DNA of 64,000 nucleotides from Streptomyces acidiscabies (GTDB taxonomy: Bacteria; Actinomycetota; Actinomycetes; Streptomycetales; Streptomycetaceae), in assembly GCF_020010905.1 (NCBI RefSeq), contig NZ_JAGJBY010000002.1, forward strand, positions 806,001-870,000. Direction: 5' to 3'. Shown piece after piece: positions 35,375-43,279 of this stretch. The translations under genes were made by a program, and so were the position numbers. The notes beneath the pieces were generated by a model. That model had not been told where the DNA came from. It worked only from the letters and a program-made list of their open reading frames with translations, and made no database searches. How positions within the stretch are numbered: position 1 is the first letter of the stretch; the number at the start of each line of letters is the position of its first letter.

Positions 35375-35776
35375 GTCACGAGGGGACGCTGGTCCTCGGC
35401 AGCGGGGGGTTTCGAAGCTGCTCGCCGACGACGAGCAAGTGGTGGCTCTGGTTGCCGAGGCCCGCTCGCGCGGCATGGAGGTCGTTATCAGCGCGCTCAC
35501 CATCATCGAGGCCGTCCACGCCCGTACGAACATGTCTTGCCTGAACCGGGTGCTTTCCGGACTGCGCGTAGTCCCGGTGGGCGACGAGGAGGCGCGGGCG
35601 GCCTCGAAGCTGTTGATGGATGCCGGCTTGCGCGGGCACACCTACGCGATTGATGCGGCGGTCGCCGAAGCCGCGCTGCGACAGCACCGCCCTGTGGTCA
35701 TGTTGACGGCCCCGGCGATGTGCTGGCTGCTTGGCCGCTGGGAGTGGTGGATTGCAGGCGGTACGGGAGTTGGTGA
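35356..35776 (+). pseudogene. broken PIN-domain toxin gene
   Basis: It begins within the antitoxin gene as MARRKLSHEGTLVLGSGG, where family members have LVLDSGGL: the first catalytic Asp is Gly. A shift in the GGGGGG run near 35405 then leads to SKLLADDEQVVALVAEARSR, GMEVVISALTIIEAVHARTN and SCLNRVLSGLRVVPVGDEEA, ending near DAAVAEAALRQHRPVVML. A second shift near 35705 would be needed to reach GDVLAAWPLGVVD and the TGA at 35776. Both active-site loss and frameshifts argue for a dead toxin. Confidence 0.75.
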
Positions 35777-36140
35777 GCGCGATCAGGCTGCAGACGTTGC
35801 GCTTTGACCAGTGGGCGCCATGTCCGACGCCGCCGGGTTCGGCATTCAGGTGCCCGCCCATCTGCCCTGGTCCGCTACGGTGACTCGCATCTGGTCAGGC
35901 AGTGCGCGCCATAGCTGACCAGCGTCGACGCCGACGCCGACGGGATTGGCTGGCGACCGCCCAGCTGCTGCTAGAGCGAATCGAGTCACGGTGAGGGCGC
36001 GCAGGCTCCGGCCTTGGGAGACGTCGTCAGCCACACCTGCGGCCATTCCCACCTCGTCTTCCTGGAGGAGTTCGACAGCCGCCGGCACTGGCGGCCGTCG
36101 AGCAGATGCTGCGGGGCGGGGTTGTAGACGCCTCATCACT
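35777..36140. other. no gene seen
   Basis: The 364 bases between the toxin remnant and the txtD stop hold no open frame with a start, ribosome site and family resemblance. It may be degraded transposon sequence, but no motif proves this. Confidence 0.5.
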
Positions 36141-37343
36141 TCACTGGTGGGGGTAGAAGTTGGGGCGCTGGTCGACGTTGTCGTAGTAACGGTGGAACAC
36201 GGGGGTGATGCCGCCGGAGAGCGGGGGGACGATCCAGCTCCAGTCTGCGGATACGGTGCGGCCCTGGCGTTCCTCCTTGGCCAGGTGGGCGAGGAAGCGC
36301 CGGGACTCCTCGTGGTGGTCGCTGATCCGGACACCTGCGGCCTCGAAGGAGTGCAGGACGGCGACGTTGAGCTCGACCAGGGCGCGGTCGCGCCACAGGG
36401 TTGACTCGCTGGTGGTGTCCAGCTGGAGGCAGGCGGCGACGGCGGGGAGCATGTTGTAGCGGTCCTCGTCGACGAGGTTGCGGGCGCCGATCTCCGTGCC
36501 CATGTACCAGCCGTTGAACGGGGCGAGCGGGTAGTCCATCCCGCCGATGCGTAGGCGCATGTTGGAGATGACGGGTACGGCGTGCCAGCGCAGGCCCAGT
36601 TCGGCCAGGCGTGGGACGTCGGGGTGGGTGATAGGGACCTCCAAGACCAGCTCCCGCGGCAGCTCGAAGAACCGGGGTTTGTCGTCGGGGGTGTCGATGA
36701 CCAGGGGCAGGACGTCGAACGGCCCTTGGGGGCAGCCCTGCCAGCCGAGGCGGAGGATGGCCTCGGTGAGGTCGGCGGTGCGCGGGTCACCGAGCACGGT
36801 GCCGTCGTCGCGGCGGTAGCCGGCGTACCGGATGAGCTGCTCGTTCCACACCTGCGGGCCGGGCCGGCCGGGGGAGTCCGGGGCGAAGACCGAAATCACC
36901 GGCCTGATGCGCCCGCCGTTGGTCGCCTGGCGCAGGTGCGTGCACAAGTGCCGGTGGATCTCATCGGGGGCTGTGGCGTCCCGGCGGTCCAGGACGCGCA
37001 GGCTGTTCCAGTACAGGCGGCCGATGCAGCGACTGGAGTTGCGCCACGCGACGCGGGCACCGTACACGAGCTCGGCGGTGGTGTGCCGGTAGGTGCCCGT
37101 GGCGTCGATGGCGGCGCGGACCTGCTCCAGGCGCCGGGCGAGCGGGACGGGCTGATCGGACTGCTCCGCGTGGAACTGGCGCAGGAACTCCTCAGCCTCA
37201 TTTGGATCGGCGACGCCGCAGGACTGCGGCGTCGCCGGTTCCGCCGACGGGACCGGGCCAAGGGACGAATCGGGCCCCAGTGCCGGGCACGCTGTCGGGG
37301 ACGGGGCGGGCAAGGAAGGGCCCAGAGCGACTTCGGAGGTCAC
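36141..37343 (-). CDS. txtD: nitric oxide synthase oxygenase
   Basis: 400 residues; bacterial NOS that converts L-arginine to NO and citrulline. Residues 1-45 are a Pro/Ser-rich extension. The heme thiolate is Cys106 in WRNSSRCIGRLYWNSL. The substrate/pterin region has NGWYMGTEIGARNLVDEDRY. There is no reductase domain, normal for bacterial NOS, so electrons come from elsewhere. GTG start with GAGGAA upstream. It lies 33 bases downstream of txtE on the same strand, so the two are one transcript. NO feeds TxtE. The sequence matches the thaxtomin NOS TxtD. Confidence 0.95.
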   Translation of the reverse strand: MTSEVALGPSLPAPSPTACPALGPDSSLGPVPSAEPATPQSCGVADPNEAEEFLRQFHAEQSDQPVPLARRLEQVRAAIDATGTYRHTTAELVYGARVAWRNSSRCIGRLYWNSLRVLDRRDATAPDEIHRHLCTHLRQATNGGRIRPVISVFAPDSPGRPGPQVWNEQLIRYAGYRRDDGTVLGDPRTADLTEAILRLGWQGCPQGPFDVLPLVIDTPDDKPRFFELPRELVLEVPITHPDVPRLAELGLRWHAVPVISNMRLRIGGMDYPLAPFNGWYMGTEIGARNLVDEDRYNMLPAVAACLQLDTTSESTLWRDRALVELNVAVLHSFEAAGVRISDHHEESRRFLAHLAKEERQGRTVSADWSWIVPPLSGGITPVFHRYYDNVDQRPNFYPHQ

Positions 37344-37376
37344 GATTCCTCGCAGGGGAGTAGAGCGCTGACCTCG

Positions 37377-38597
37377 TCAGCGGAGGCTGAGCGGCAGGGA
37401 GCGAAGGGAGCGGAATTCGAGGTTCTCGTTCCAGATCGGCTCGCCCGCCGTCCGGATGCCCGGGAAGCGGTTCAGCAGGGCGACGTAGAACCACTTCAGC
37501 TGCAGGGAGATGAGCTGCGCGGCGAGACAGGCGTGCACCCCTTGGCCGAACGACAGGTGCCGAGCGCTGTTGGGACGGTCGAGGTCGAAGTCGTTCGGTC
37601 GCTCGAACATGTTGGCGTCCCGGTTGGCCGAGCCCAGGAACAGGGCGAGAGTCTGCCCGGCCTCGATCCGTACGCCGCCCATCTCGACGTCCTTGGCCGC
37701 GACGCGCCAGGTGAACTGGTTCGAGGCGTTGTAGCGGAGGACCTCGTTCGCCGTGTTGTCCACGCACGCCTGGTCCGCCAGGAAGCGTTCGACCTGCCGC
37801 GGGTTGCGGGCGAACGCGAGCGTGCCGCTGCTGAGAGAGCCCGGCGTCGTGGGCGCGAACAACGCGATGAACACCAGCGCCAGCTGGTGCACGGTCTGTT
37901 CCGGCGTGGTCTCGGTCAGGCCGTCCTGGGCGGCTGCCAGGCGGGCGATGACGGTGTCCGGCAGGACCTTGCCCCGCATGCCCTGGAGGAGTTCGGAGGC
38001 GTACGTGTGCAGGTCGGTGAGCTTTTCCAGGATTATCTCCTGCGTCACCGGCTGATCCTTCGGACCGGAGTGGTACGTCATGATCGTATTCACGCGCGGG
38101 ATGAGGAATCCGAGGTCCTCCTCGGGGACCCCGAAGGCGTGCACGGCGGAGCGTACGGGGAGTTCGGCAGCCAGGGCGGGGACGGCGTCGATCTCGGTGG
38201 CACCGGCCGGGATGGAAGCGACCAGGTCGTGCGCGACCTTCTGGAGGACTTGGTCGTAGTGCTGGTGCGCGGCACGGGTGAAGCCTGCGCGGACGGACCG
38301 GCGTAGCGCGTCGTGGAGCGGCGGGTCCGTGTACATCACCACGTTCTTGGTCCAGCGGTGGAAGATGTTGTCCGGCGGCAGCGGCTGTCCGGGGAACTTC
38401 GCGGCCAGCACTTCCGTCCCCCGGTCGGCGGTGAGCCGGGGATCCTTCAGCCCGGCGGCGCAGTCGGCGTACGTCAAGACCGCCCAGGCGTTCAGGCGCT
38501 CGACCCAGTGGACGGGGCGGCGCTGGGCCAGGTCGGCGTAGACAGGGTAGGGGTCGGGCACGATGGACGGGTCGGCGAGCGGCGAGGGGACGGTCAC
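37377..38597 (-). CDS. txtE: cytochrome P450 tryptophan nitrase
   Basis: 406 residues. It nitrates L-tryptophan at C4 using NO and O2, the first committed thaxtomin step. The heme Cys357 is in LSFGQGVHACLAA. The ExxR is in NEVLRYNASNQFTWR. The I-helix is unusual: IALFAPTTPGS, lacking the acid-alcohol pair, in line with a P450 that uses NO rather than classical hydroxylation. The sequence agrees with the crystallised TxtE as far as I remember it. GTG start. The promoter lies in the 0.6 kb upstream. Confidence 0.97.
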   Translation of the reverse strand: MTVPSPLADPSIVPDPYPVYADLAQRRPVHWVERLNAWAVLTYADCAAGLKDPRLTADRGTEVLAAKFPGQPLPPDNIFHRWTKNVVMYTDPPLHDALRRSVRAGFTRAAHQHYDQVLQKVAHDLVASIPAGATEIDAVPALAAELPVRSAVHAFGVPEEDLGFLIPRVNTIMTYHSGPKDQPVTQEIILEKLTDLHTYASELLQGMRGKVLPDTVIARLAAAQDGLTETTPEQTVHQLALVFIALFAPTTPGSLSSGTLAFARNPRQVERFLADQACVDNTANEVLRYNASNQFTWRVAAKDVEMGGVRIEAGQTLALFLGSANRDANMFERPNDFDLDRPNSARHLSFGQGVHACLAAQLISLQLKWFYVALLNRFPGIRTAGEPIWNENLEFRSLRSLPLSLR

Positions 38598-39229
38598 AGG
38601 GGCTTCCTTGGGGTAGTCGAAAAGGGATGCGGAGCCGGGGATCGCGGCAGGAATTCCGGGATGGGAGGCGAGCCCTCGATCCCGTGGTTGTCAGTCGCGG
38701 CGCATACGTGTTGACAGGGCGGGCGGCGCGGCATCGCCGGGCGGGATCTCCGGCGACGGGGCGAGCCCGGCCACGGAGCGGAGGAATCCTGTGGCGAGCG
38801 GCGGTGATTCGCAGGTGCCGTTCGGCGCGGAGATCGGCTTCTCCGACGAGGACCTGAGCTACTGCGTGCGAGCAACGGGGCTGCTGGATCAAGAAGCGGC
38901 CCACAGGAGAACCACGCTCACATGTGTTGCCTGTCCTGGTGACGGAGGCGCCGTGGCACCGGAATTCCTCTCTCTTGAAGATCGTGCGCCGGCACACCTT
39001 CATCATGGATAGGCATCCCCGACGAAATCTTGTCGATCGGTGACTGATCCTTAGCTGTTGGATGCCAGTTCCGCTATGCACCTTTCGATACCTTCGCGGA
39101 CAGGGGACCTGCGCATGGCGCGAGGTGCCGACGAAAGCTGCCGCACCACGAGGCGCCTTGTCATATCCCGGTAAAGCCGGGAGGGAATTGGAGGTTTTCC
39201 CTCGTCCTGACAGCGACTGAGCTTGTGAG
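38598..39229. other. region upstream of txtE
   Basis: 630 bases with no supportable gene. The promoter of txtE-txtD should be here, most likely within the first 200 bases. An open frame on the plus strand (38791-39012) lacks a good ribosome site and family resemblance. Confidence 0.4.
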
Positions 39230-39570
39230 GTCGTTGGCGTGAGGGACGGACCGGTTCCGGCGAGGCATCCGTCGATGAGTGGGAAACATACCGGATTTCC
39301 TCATTCCGTTTCGATGGTCCGGCTGAGGTGCTCGGAGAGTGGTGAAAGCGGTGCGGGACCGCAGCGGCGACCAGAAGCCTTCCGCCGGGTTGAGGCCGGG
39401 TGCGTAGGAGACCAGCCGGTAGCGGGTCGGCCAGTCCTGCCGGGCGATGAACTGCCGCATTCCATAAGCGAGATGAACGTTCAGGATGCCCCGATGTTGC
39501 GGCAGGCGGCAGAAGACGAGGCGGCGAGGAAGGTGGCGGTTGCATCTGACCGTATATCTCACGGGTGACG
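39230..39570 (-). pseudogene. relic of an IS630-family transposase
   Basis: In the minus strand, frame one reads LNVHLAYGMRQFIARQDWPT followed by RYRLVSYAPGLNPAEGFWSP: the second catalytic Asp region and the DDE-type ending LNPxExxW of IS630 transposases. A later frame gives LIDGCLAGTGPSLTP, the usual C-terminus. Stops and frame changes in between show it is dead. No terminal repeats identified. Confidence 0.7.
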
Positions 39571-39918
39571 TAGCGTCTGAGACGCCGGATGTCGATGGAC
39601 CGGCTCAGCCTGGGAACACGCAAGCCGCAGTCCGGCCGCACTTTCCCCGGCCGACCCGCAGACCGGGCTCTCCTGGGTCGAGTTGGTCCGTGCCGTCGTG
39701 GCTCGTTCCGCCCTTCTGCCCGGCCCGCCGCCGGGGAAGTCGCCGCTGGTCGCCCTGCACAGGCCGGCGGTCGCGGACGAGGTGTTCCGGACGCGACCGC
39801 CGGAACCTTCCGGCCTGAGACCTGGCACCGAAGGCACTCACCGTGTGTATCCGGCCGGGCCAGGCCCTCCGGCTCCGCCGAACCGGCCCACCTGGTAGGC
39901 GCCGGCCGGCTGCCGGGT

Positions 39919-40110
39919 GATGACCAAGGGATCGCCGTGGAGGACCTGTCGGTGGCGGGACTGGCCCGCACGAAGCTGACCAAGTCCGTGCACGACGCCG
40001 GGTGGCCATCGTTCCTCAGCATGCTGGAGTACAAAGCGGAACGGTACGGCCGCACCCTGGTCAGGATCGGCCGGTTCACACCGACCTCCCAGACCTGCTC
40101 CAGGCCGCGA
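39919..40110 (+). pseudogene. relic of a TnpB (IS200/IS605-type) protein
   Basis: Reads DDQGIAVEDLSVAGLARTKL then TKSVHDAGWPSFLSMLEYKA and ERYGRTLVRIGRFTPTSQTC. This is the RuvC-II/zinc-finger approach of TnpB (VEDLxVxGL..., EYKAxxYGRTL, FxPTSQTCS). Only about 60 codons survive and nothing upstream completes the RuvC-I Asp. A GAACCCTCCGGCTTCAGCCC stretch at about 40359, typical of IS605 right-end hairpins, probably belongs to the same element. Confidence 0.65.
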
Positions 40111-40759
40111 GGGAGTTGCCGTAGCAGTCGAGATGCGGATCCATGGGGATCCCCTGACCGAGTCGCAGTTACGCCCTACTGACCGCGCAGCCCCGCAACG
40201 TGGGACACCGAAGGCTGTGTGATGTGGCGGGAGTTCGCGACCGGCCCGCAGGCGGTCGGCAGTGCATGAGCTGCATGACGGCTGTGCCCAGGGCCATCGA
40301 TCCGTGCCGCCTAGCCCCGGGCCGCGTAGTGGCACAGCAACGATCGAGAAGGCGGGAACCCTCCGGCTTCAGCCCGAGGTGCAAGTCACATCACCTGGCC
40401 AGGAGTGCTCGTAAGTTGCGTGCGTGCCGGTGGAGGCGTCCACGGTGTCCGATGCTTCGCGCAGTGCGGGCACGTCCCGGGTGGGCGACCGAAGAGCGCA
40501 CGCGAGGAGGTGCGGCGTCGGCACTCCGGTGACCAGGACGCTCCCCTTCGGCCCGGTGGAGTGACCGAGGTGTGTCGTGTGGTGGCGTCTGAGCTGCATG
40601 GTGCGGGGGCAGGCCTCCCGTGCCGGGACCGTGCTGACTCGGCTCGTCCACGACCACGTTTCGGGGCCCTGGTCCTTTCTCGGGCCGGGGTGGCGCCGGG
40701 AACCCCGTGCCGAACCGTGGGCGACACGTCGTCCCTGCCGCCGTCATGCCCTCGCCGTT
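40111..40759. other. gap before txtR: IS605 right end, otherwise nothing seen
   Basis: Apart from the IS605-like right-end sequence near 40359-40395 (a CCTCCGGCTTCAGCC hairpin arm), no coding or RNA gene can be supported in these 650 bases. It follows the txtR stop on the other strand and probably includes its terminator. Confidence 0.4.
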
Positions 40760-41710
40760 TCAGGTGAAACAGTGCTGCTTCCGGTAATCGCGGGGCGACA
40801 TTCCGTAGGCGCAGCGGAAGTGTCTGCTCAGCATCGCGGCATCCAGCATCCCCCAGTCCGCCGCCAGCTCATTGATCTTCCGGTGCCCCAGGCTCGGATC
40901 CCTCAGATCGCATGCGAAACGCTCCAGGCGACGGCGTTTGACATAGCTCATGACGCTTTCCCCGATCGGTCCGAAAACTCGATGTAACTGACGCACCGAT
41001 ATGTTGTGTTCGGCCGCGAGGGTCGCCGGGCTGATCTCGGGGTCGGCCAACTGCCGGTCGATCGACTCCTGAACCGCGATCAGAAGTGGATCGCATCCCC
41101 CAGAGTAATGCTTTCCGAGCTCGGCATATGCGATTCGCGTCGCGGAGATCGCCAGGATGCGCACGACCTCCTCCATATACGAGGACAGAATCCCATCGGT
41201 TTTCATCATCTCCACAGCCAGGGTATTCAAGAACGAAAAAAGAAATCCGGATCCGGGACCCTTGGCAGCATCCGTCACGATAAAAGTCCCCCGAGGCGAC
41301 ACCGGGAGTCCATCCTTCGCTTCGTCGGCGAAACGCAGTACGAGGAGTCGCGAAGCAACGGGCACATTCATCGAAAAGGGAACGTCGCCGTCCGTCATAA
41401 CCAGCGTCCCCGCGTCGATCTCCGTACCGTTTCCGGTACCAGCGATGAACGCCATTCCTGACAGTACGCATATGACTGTTCTCTGCGGCGTCAAGGCCGC
41501 CTCCGAGTTGATTGCCTCGAACTCGATGACGGCTGGACCGGAATCTATGATCGTCACCTTGACCCCGCCGGCCTTGAAAGATTTTATCTGCATGCCTGAG
41601 CTCGACAAAAGGCAGTACCTTGCGCTCGGCGCGTCGGCCGGAAATCGAGTGAAGCAAGATGCTTCCCCCTTCTCGGCTCCGAGCGCGACAAACAGTTCAG
41701 AACAGGCCAC
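40760..41710 (-). CDS. txtR: AraC/XylS-family activator TxtR
   Basis: 316 residues; the cluster-situated activator of the txt genes, reported to respond to cellobiose. The C-terminal AraC HTH pair is PATLAAEHNISVRQLHRVFG and MLDAAMLSRHFRCAYGMSPR, with GESVMSYVKRRRLERFACDL as linker. The N-terminal half is the sensory domain. GTG start with GGAGG upstream. A TTA leucine codon, read by the bldA tRNA, lies at 40986-40988 in VRQLHRVF, so translation should depend on bldA. Transcribed divergently from txtA. Confidence 0.95.
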   Translation of the reverse strand: MACSELFVALGAEKGEASCFTRFPADAPSARYCLLSSSGMQIKSFKAGGVKVTIIDSGPAVIEFEAINSEAALTPQRTVICVLSGMAFIAGTGNGTEIDAGTLVMTDGDVPFSMNVPVASRLLVLRFADEAKDGLPVSPRGTFIVTDAAKGPGSGFLFSFLNTLAVEMMKTDGILSSYMEEVVRILAISATRIAYAELGKHYSGGCDPLLIAVQESIDRQLADPEISPATLAAEHNISVRQLHRVFGPIGESVMSYVKRRRLERFACDLRDPSLGHRKINELAADWGMLDAAMLSRHFRCAYGMSPRDYRKQHCFT

Positions 41711-41761
41711 GGCGAGATCCTCCGCAAGGAACGAACCCAGTCGTTCACCCGCTTAGTTTGA

Positions 41762-41785
41762 TTGAAATTTCAACTACCAGGTCAA
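41762..41785 (-). promoter_or_regulatory. candidate txtR promoter with a 12-bp palindrome
   Basis: TTGAAATTTCAA (41762-41773) is a perfect palindrome about 50 bases before the txtR GTG. On the minus strand TTGACC (41785-41780) could be the -35 box, with the palindrome in the spacer. Autoregulation or repression here is inferred from position. Confidence 0.4.
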
Positions 41786-42380
41786 TCGGGTCTGGCGCCG
41801 GAGGCGGGAGAATCCTGGTCACAACCCGCGGGTGCGATCGATGCTCCTCGCGCGCCGCAGACGGGTCAGGTGTGCTGACATTCCGCTGCGGACGTCTCCA
41901 TCGTGGGTGCGTGGACCCTCGGATCCACGTTGGGTGACTTGCTCACCCGCTGCGTCGACCGAGGGGAGGTGCGATCTGACAGGCCTGTGGCCAGCCGTCT
42001 CCGCCGGCTGGCGTCAGGCAGTCACCCGGGTCACTGCATCGCACCGCATAAACGCTCCTGCGCCGGAGTCCGTGGCGACGCCCGAGCGAGCCTCGCTCGC
42101 ACGGCATGCCGCCGCCCGGGCCAGGGTGGCCGTAACGGTCGCGCCCCGTTTCTCCATGCCGTGGCCAGCGCCTCCGGAAACAGTGCGGAGAGAGAAACTC
42201 CGTCGCCGCGATCGGGTTTCCAGGTCTGTCCGAGGCAAATTTGTCCATCAGGTTTTCCTCACTCATCACGAGGCCACGAACGGCCGTAAGGGGAAGGGGC
42301 CGTGCGCGTCTTCGCTTACTGAGTCCGTGCGAGTCCGTCACTGCTCATCAGGAGGTGCTGCGCTGTACAAGAGAGCGCTG

Positions 42381-42394
42381 TGGGAGCGCTCCCG
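42381..42394. promoter_or_regulatory. CebR-type operator upstream of txtA
   Basis: TGGGAGCGCTCCCG contains the perfect palindrome GGGAGCGCTCCC and matches the CebR box TGGGAGCGCTCCCA with one mismatch. CebR is the cellulose-utilisation repressor, released by cellobiose and cellotriose, reported to block thaxtomin synthesis in S. scabiei. TTGACA begins five bases after it, so bound CebR would cover a promoter or block a -35 box. Confidence 0.85.
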
Positions 42395-43033
42395 CTTATT
42401 GACAGTGCCCTGCGGGTGGCAGTCCAGTCAAGTACCTACTGATTGACCGGAGTTGTGTGTTGGCTCCTGAGGGTGCGCACACAGGAGCATTGTCTTGGCG
42501 GGCGGTGCGCAAGCCACCTGCGGGATTGTCGGCGCAGCCGTACGTGCGTTCATCGAACTCGCCCGTTGGGTTTACCTCACCAGCTATCCGCTCAACTGCA
42601 CTCACTCGCTACGCCGGGGTGGTTGACTGAGGCGACGGCCCGCCGGACGGACGGAGTCGTCGAGCGCGAGCGCTGCCGATGCGGGAAGTCACAGGCAGCT
42701 CCCTGCGCTTTCCTCCGGTCGCGGAAGTCTGGTCTTCCTGTGTCGAATTTGTTTGTCGAAATTTTGCGAGGTGGCGGGGGCTGCAGGACCCCGGGCGCGG
42801 ATCACCACCTCACCGTTGCCCGACCCCGCTGGATCGTCGGCACGTGGCCTCCTCGCAGTAGCTCCCGCTGCAAACGGAAGCCTGGCGTCCAGAGGCAACG
42901 ACGCGGTCACTGACCGACAAGACTGCGCCGCGGAAACAACCCCATGATGCTTATGTTCCAACGTGCGAGAACCATTCACAGGGGGATTCCCGGTGCTACG
43001 ACACCTGCTTCATCGGGACGGACAAGACATTCT

Positions 43034-43046
43034 GAGAACGGTTCTC
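43034..43046. promoter_or_regulatory. 13-bp dyad upstream of txtA
   Basis: GAGAAC-G-GTTCTC lies 234 bases before the txtA start, and GAGAACC occurs at 42966-42972 in direct orientation. AraC-type activators usually bind repeats of this length, so TxtR is a candidate. Not tested. Confidence 0.35.
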
Positions 43047-43279
43047 CTGCAACCGCTTCTCGATCCGGCGGCCCGTCGGCCGCACGCGGTGGCTCGGGTT
43101 CTCGTAGGAGAAGCCGGCACCCGTACCCCGTGGCCCCCCGAACCGTCGTCGCTCACCACTCCTGGCGCCACTCGGCCCCACGTAGGCCCGACGTCTTTCC
43201 CCTCCCCTGCTTCCGCTTTCCATGCCATCGGCTTGAGCGCGCCCACGGGCGGCTCGACGACAGAGAGGAACGGATACCT

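Larger units (their letters stand above)
41711..43279. other. 1.57-kb txtR-txtA regulatory region
   Basis: No gene can be supported. It holds the txtR promoter (41760-41785), a CebR-type operator at 42381-42394, a TTGACA at 42399-42404 just beyond it, and a perfect GAGAACGGTTCTC dyad at 43034-43046. A run of AT-rich sequence (42744-42772, TTTGTTTGTCGAAATTTTG) is unusual for this GC content. Confidence 0.55.

Noticed and set aside
42443..42913. 156-codon plus-strand frame in the txtR-txtA region
   Set aside because: No ribosome site, Arg/Cys/Trp-rich composition and no family resemblance; the region is regulatory.
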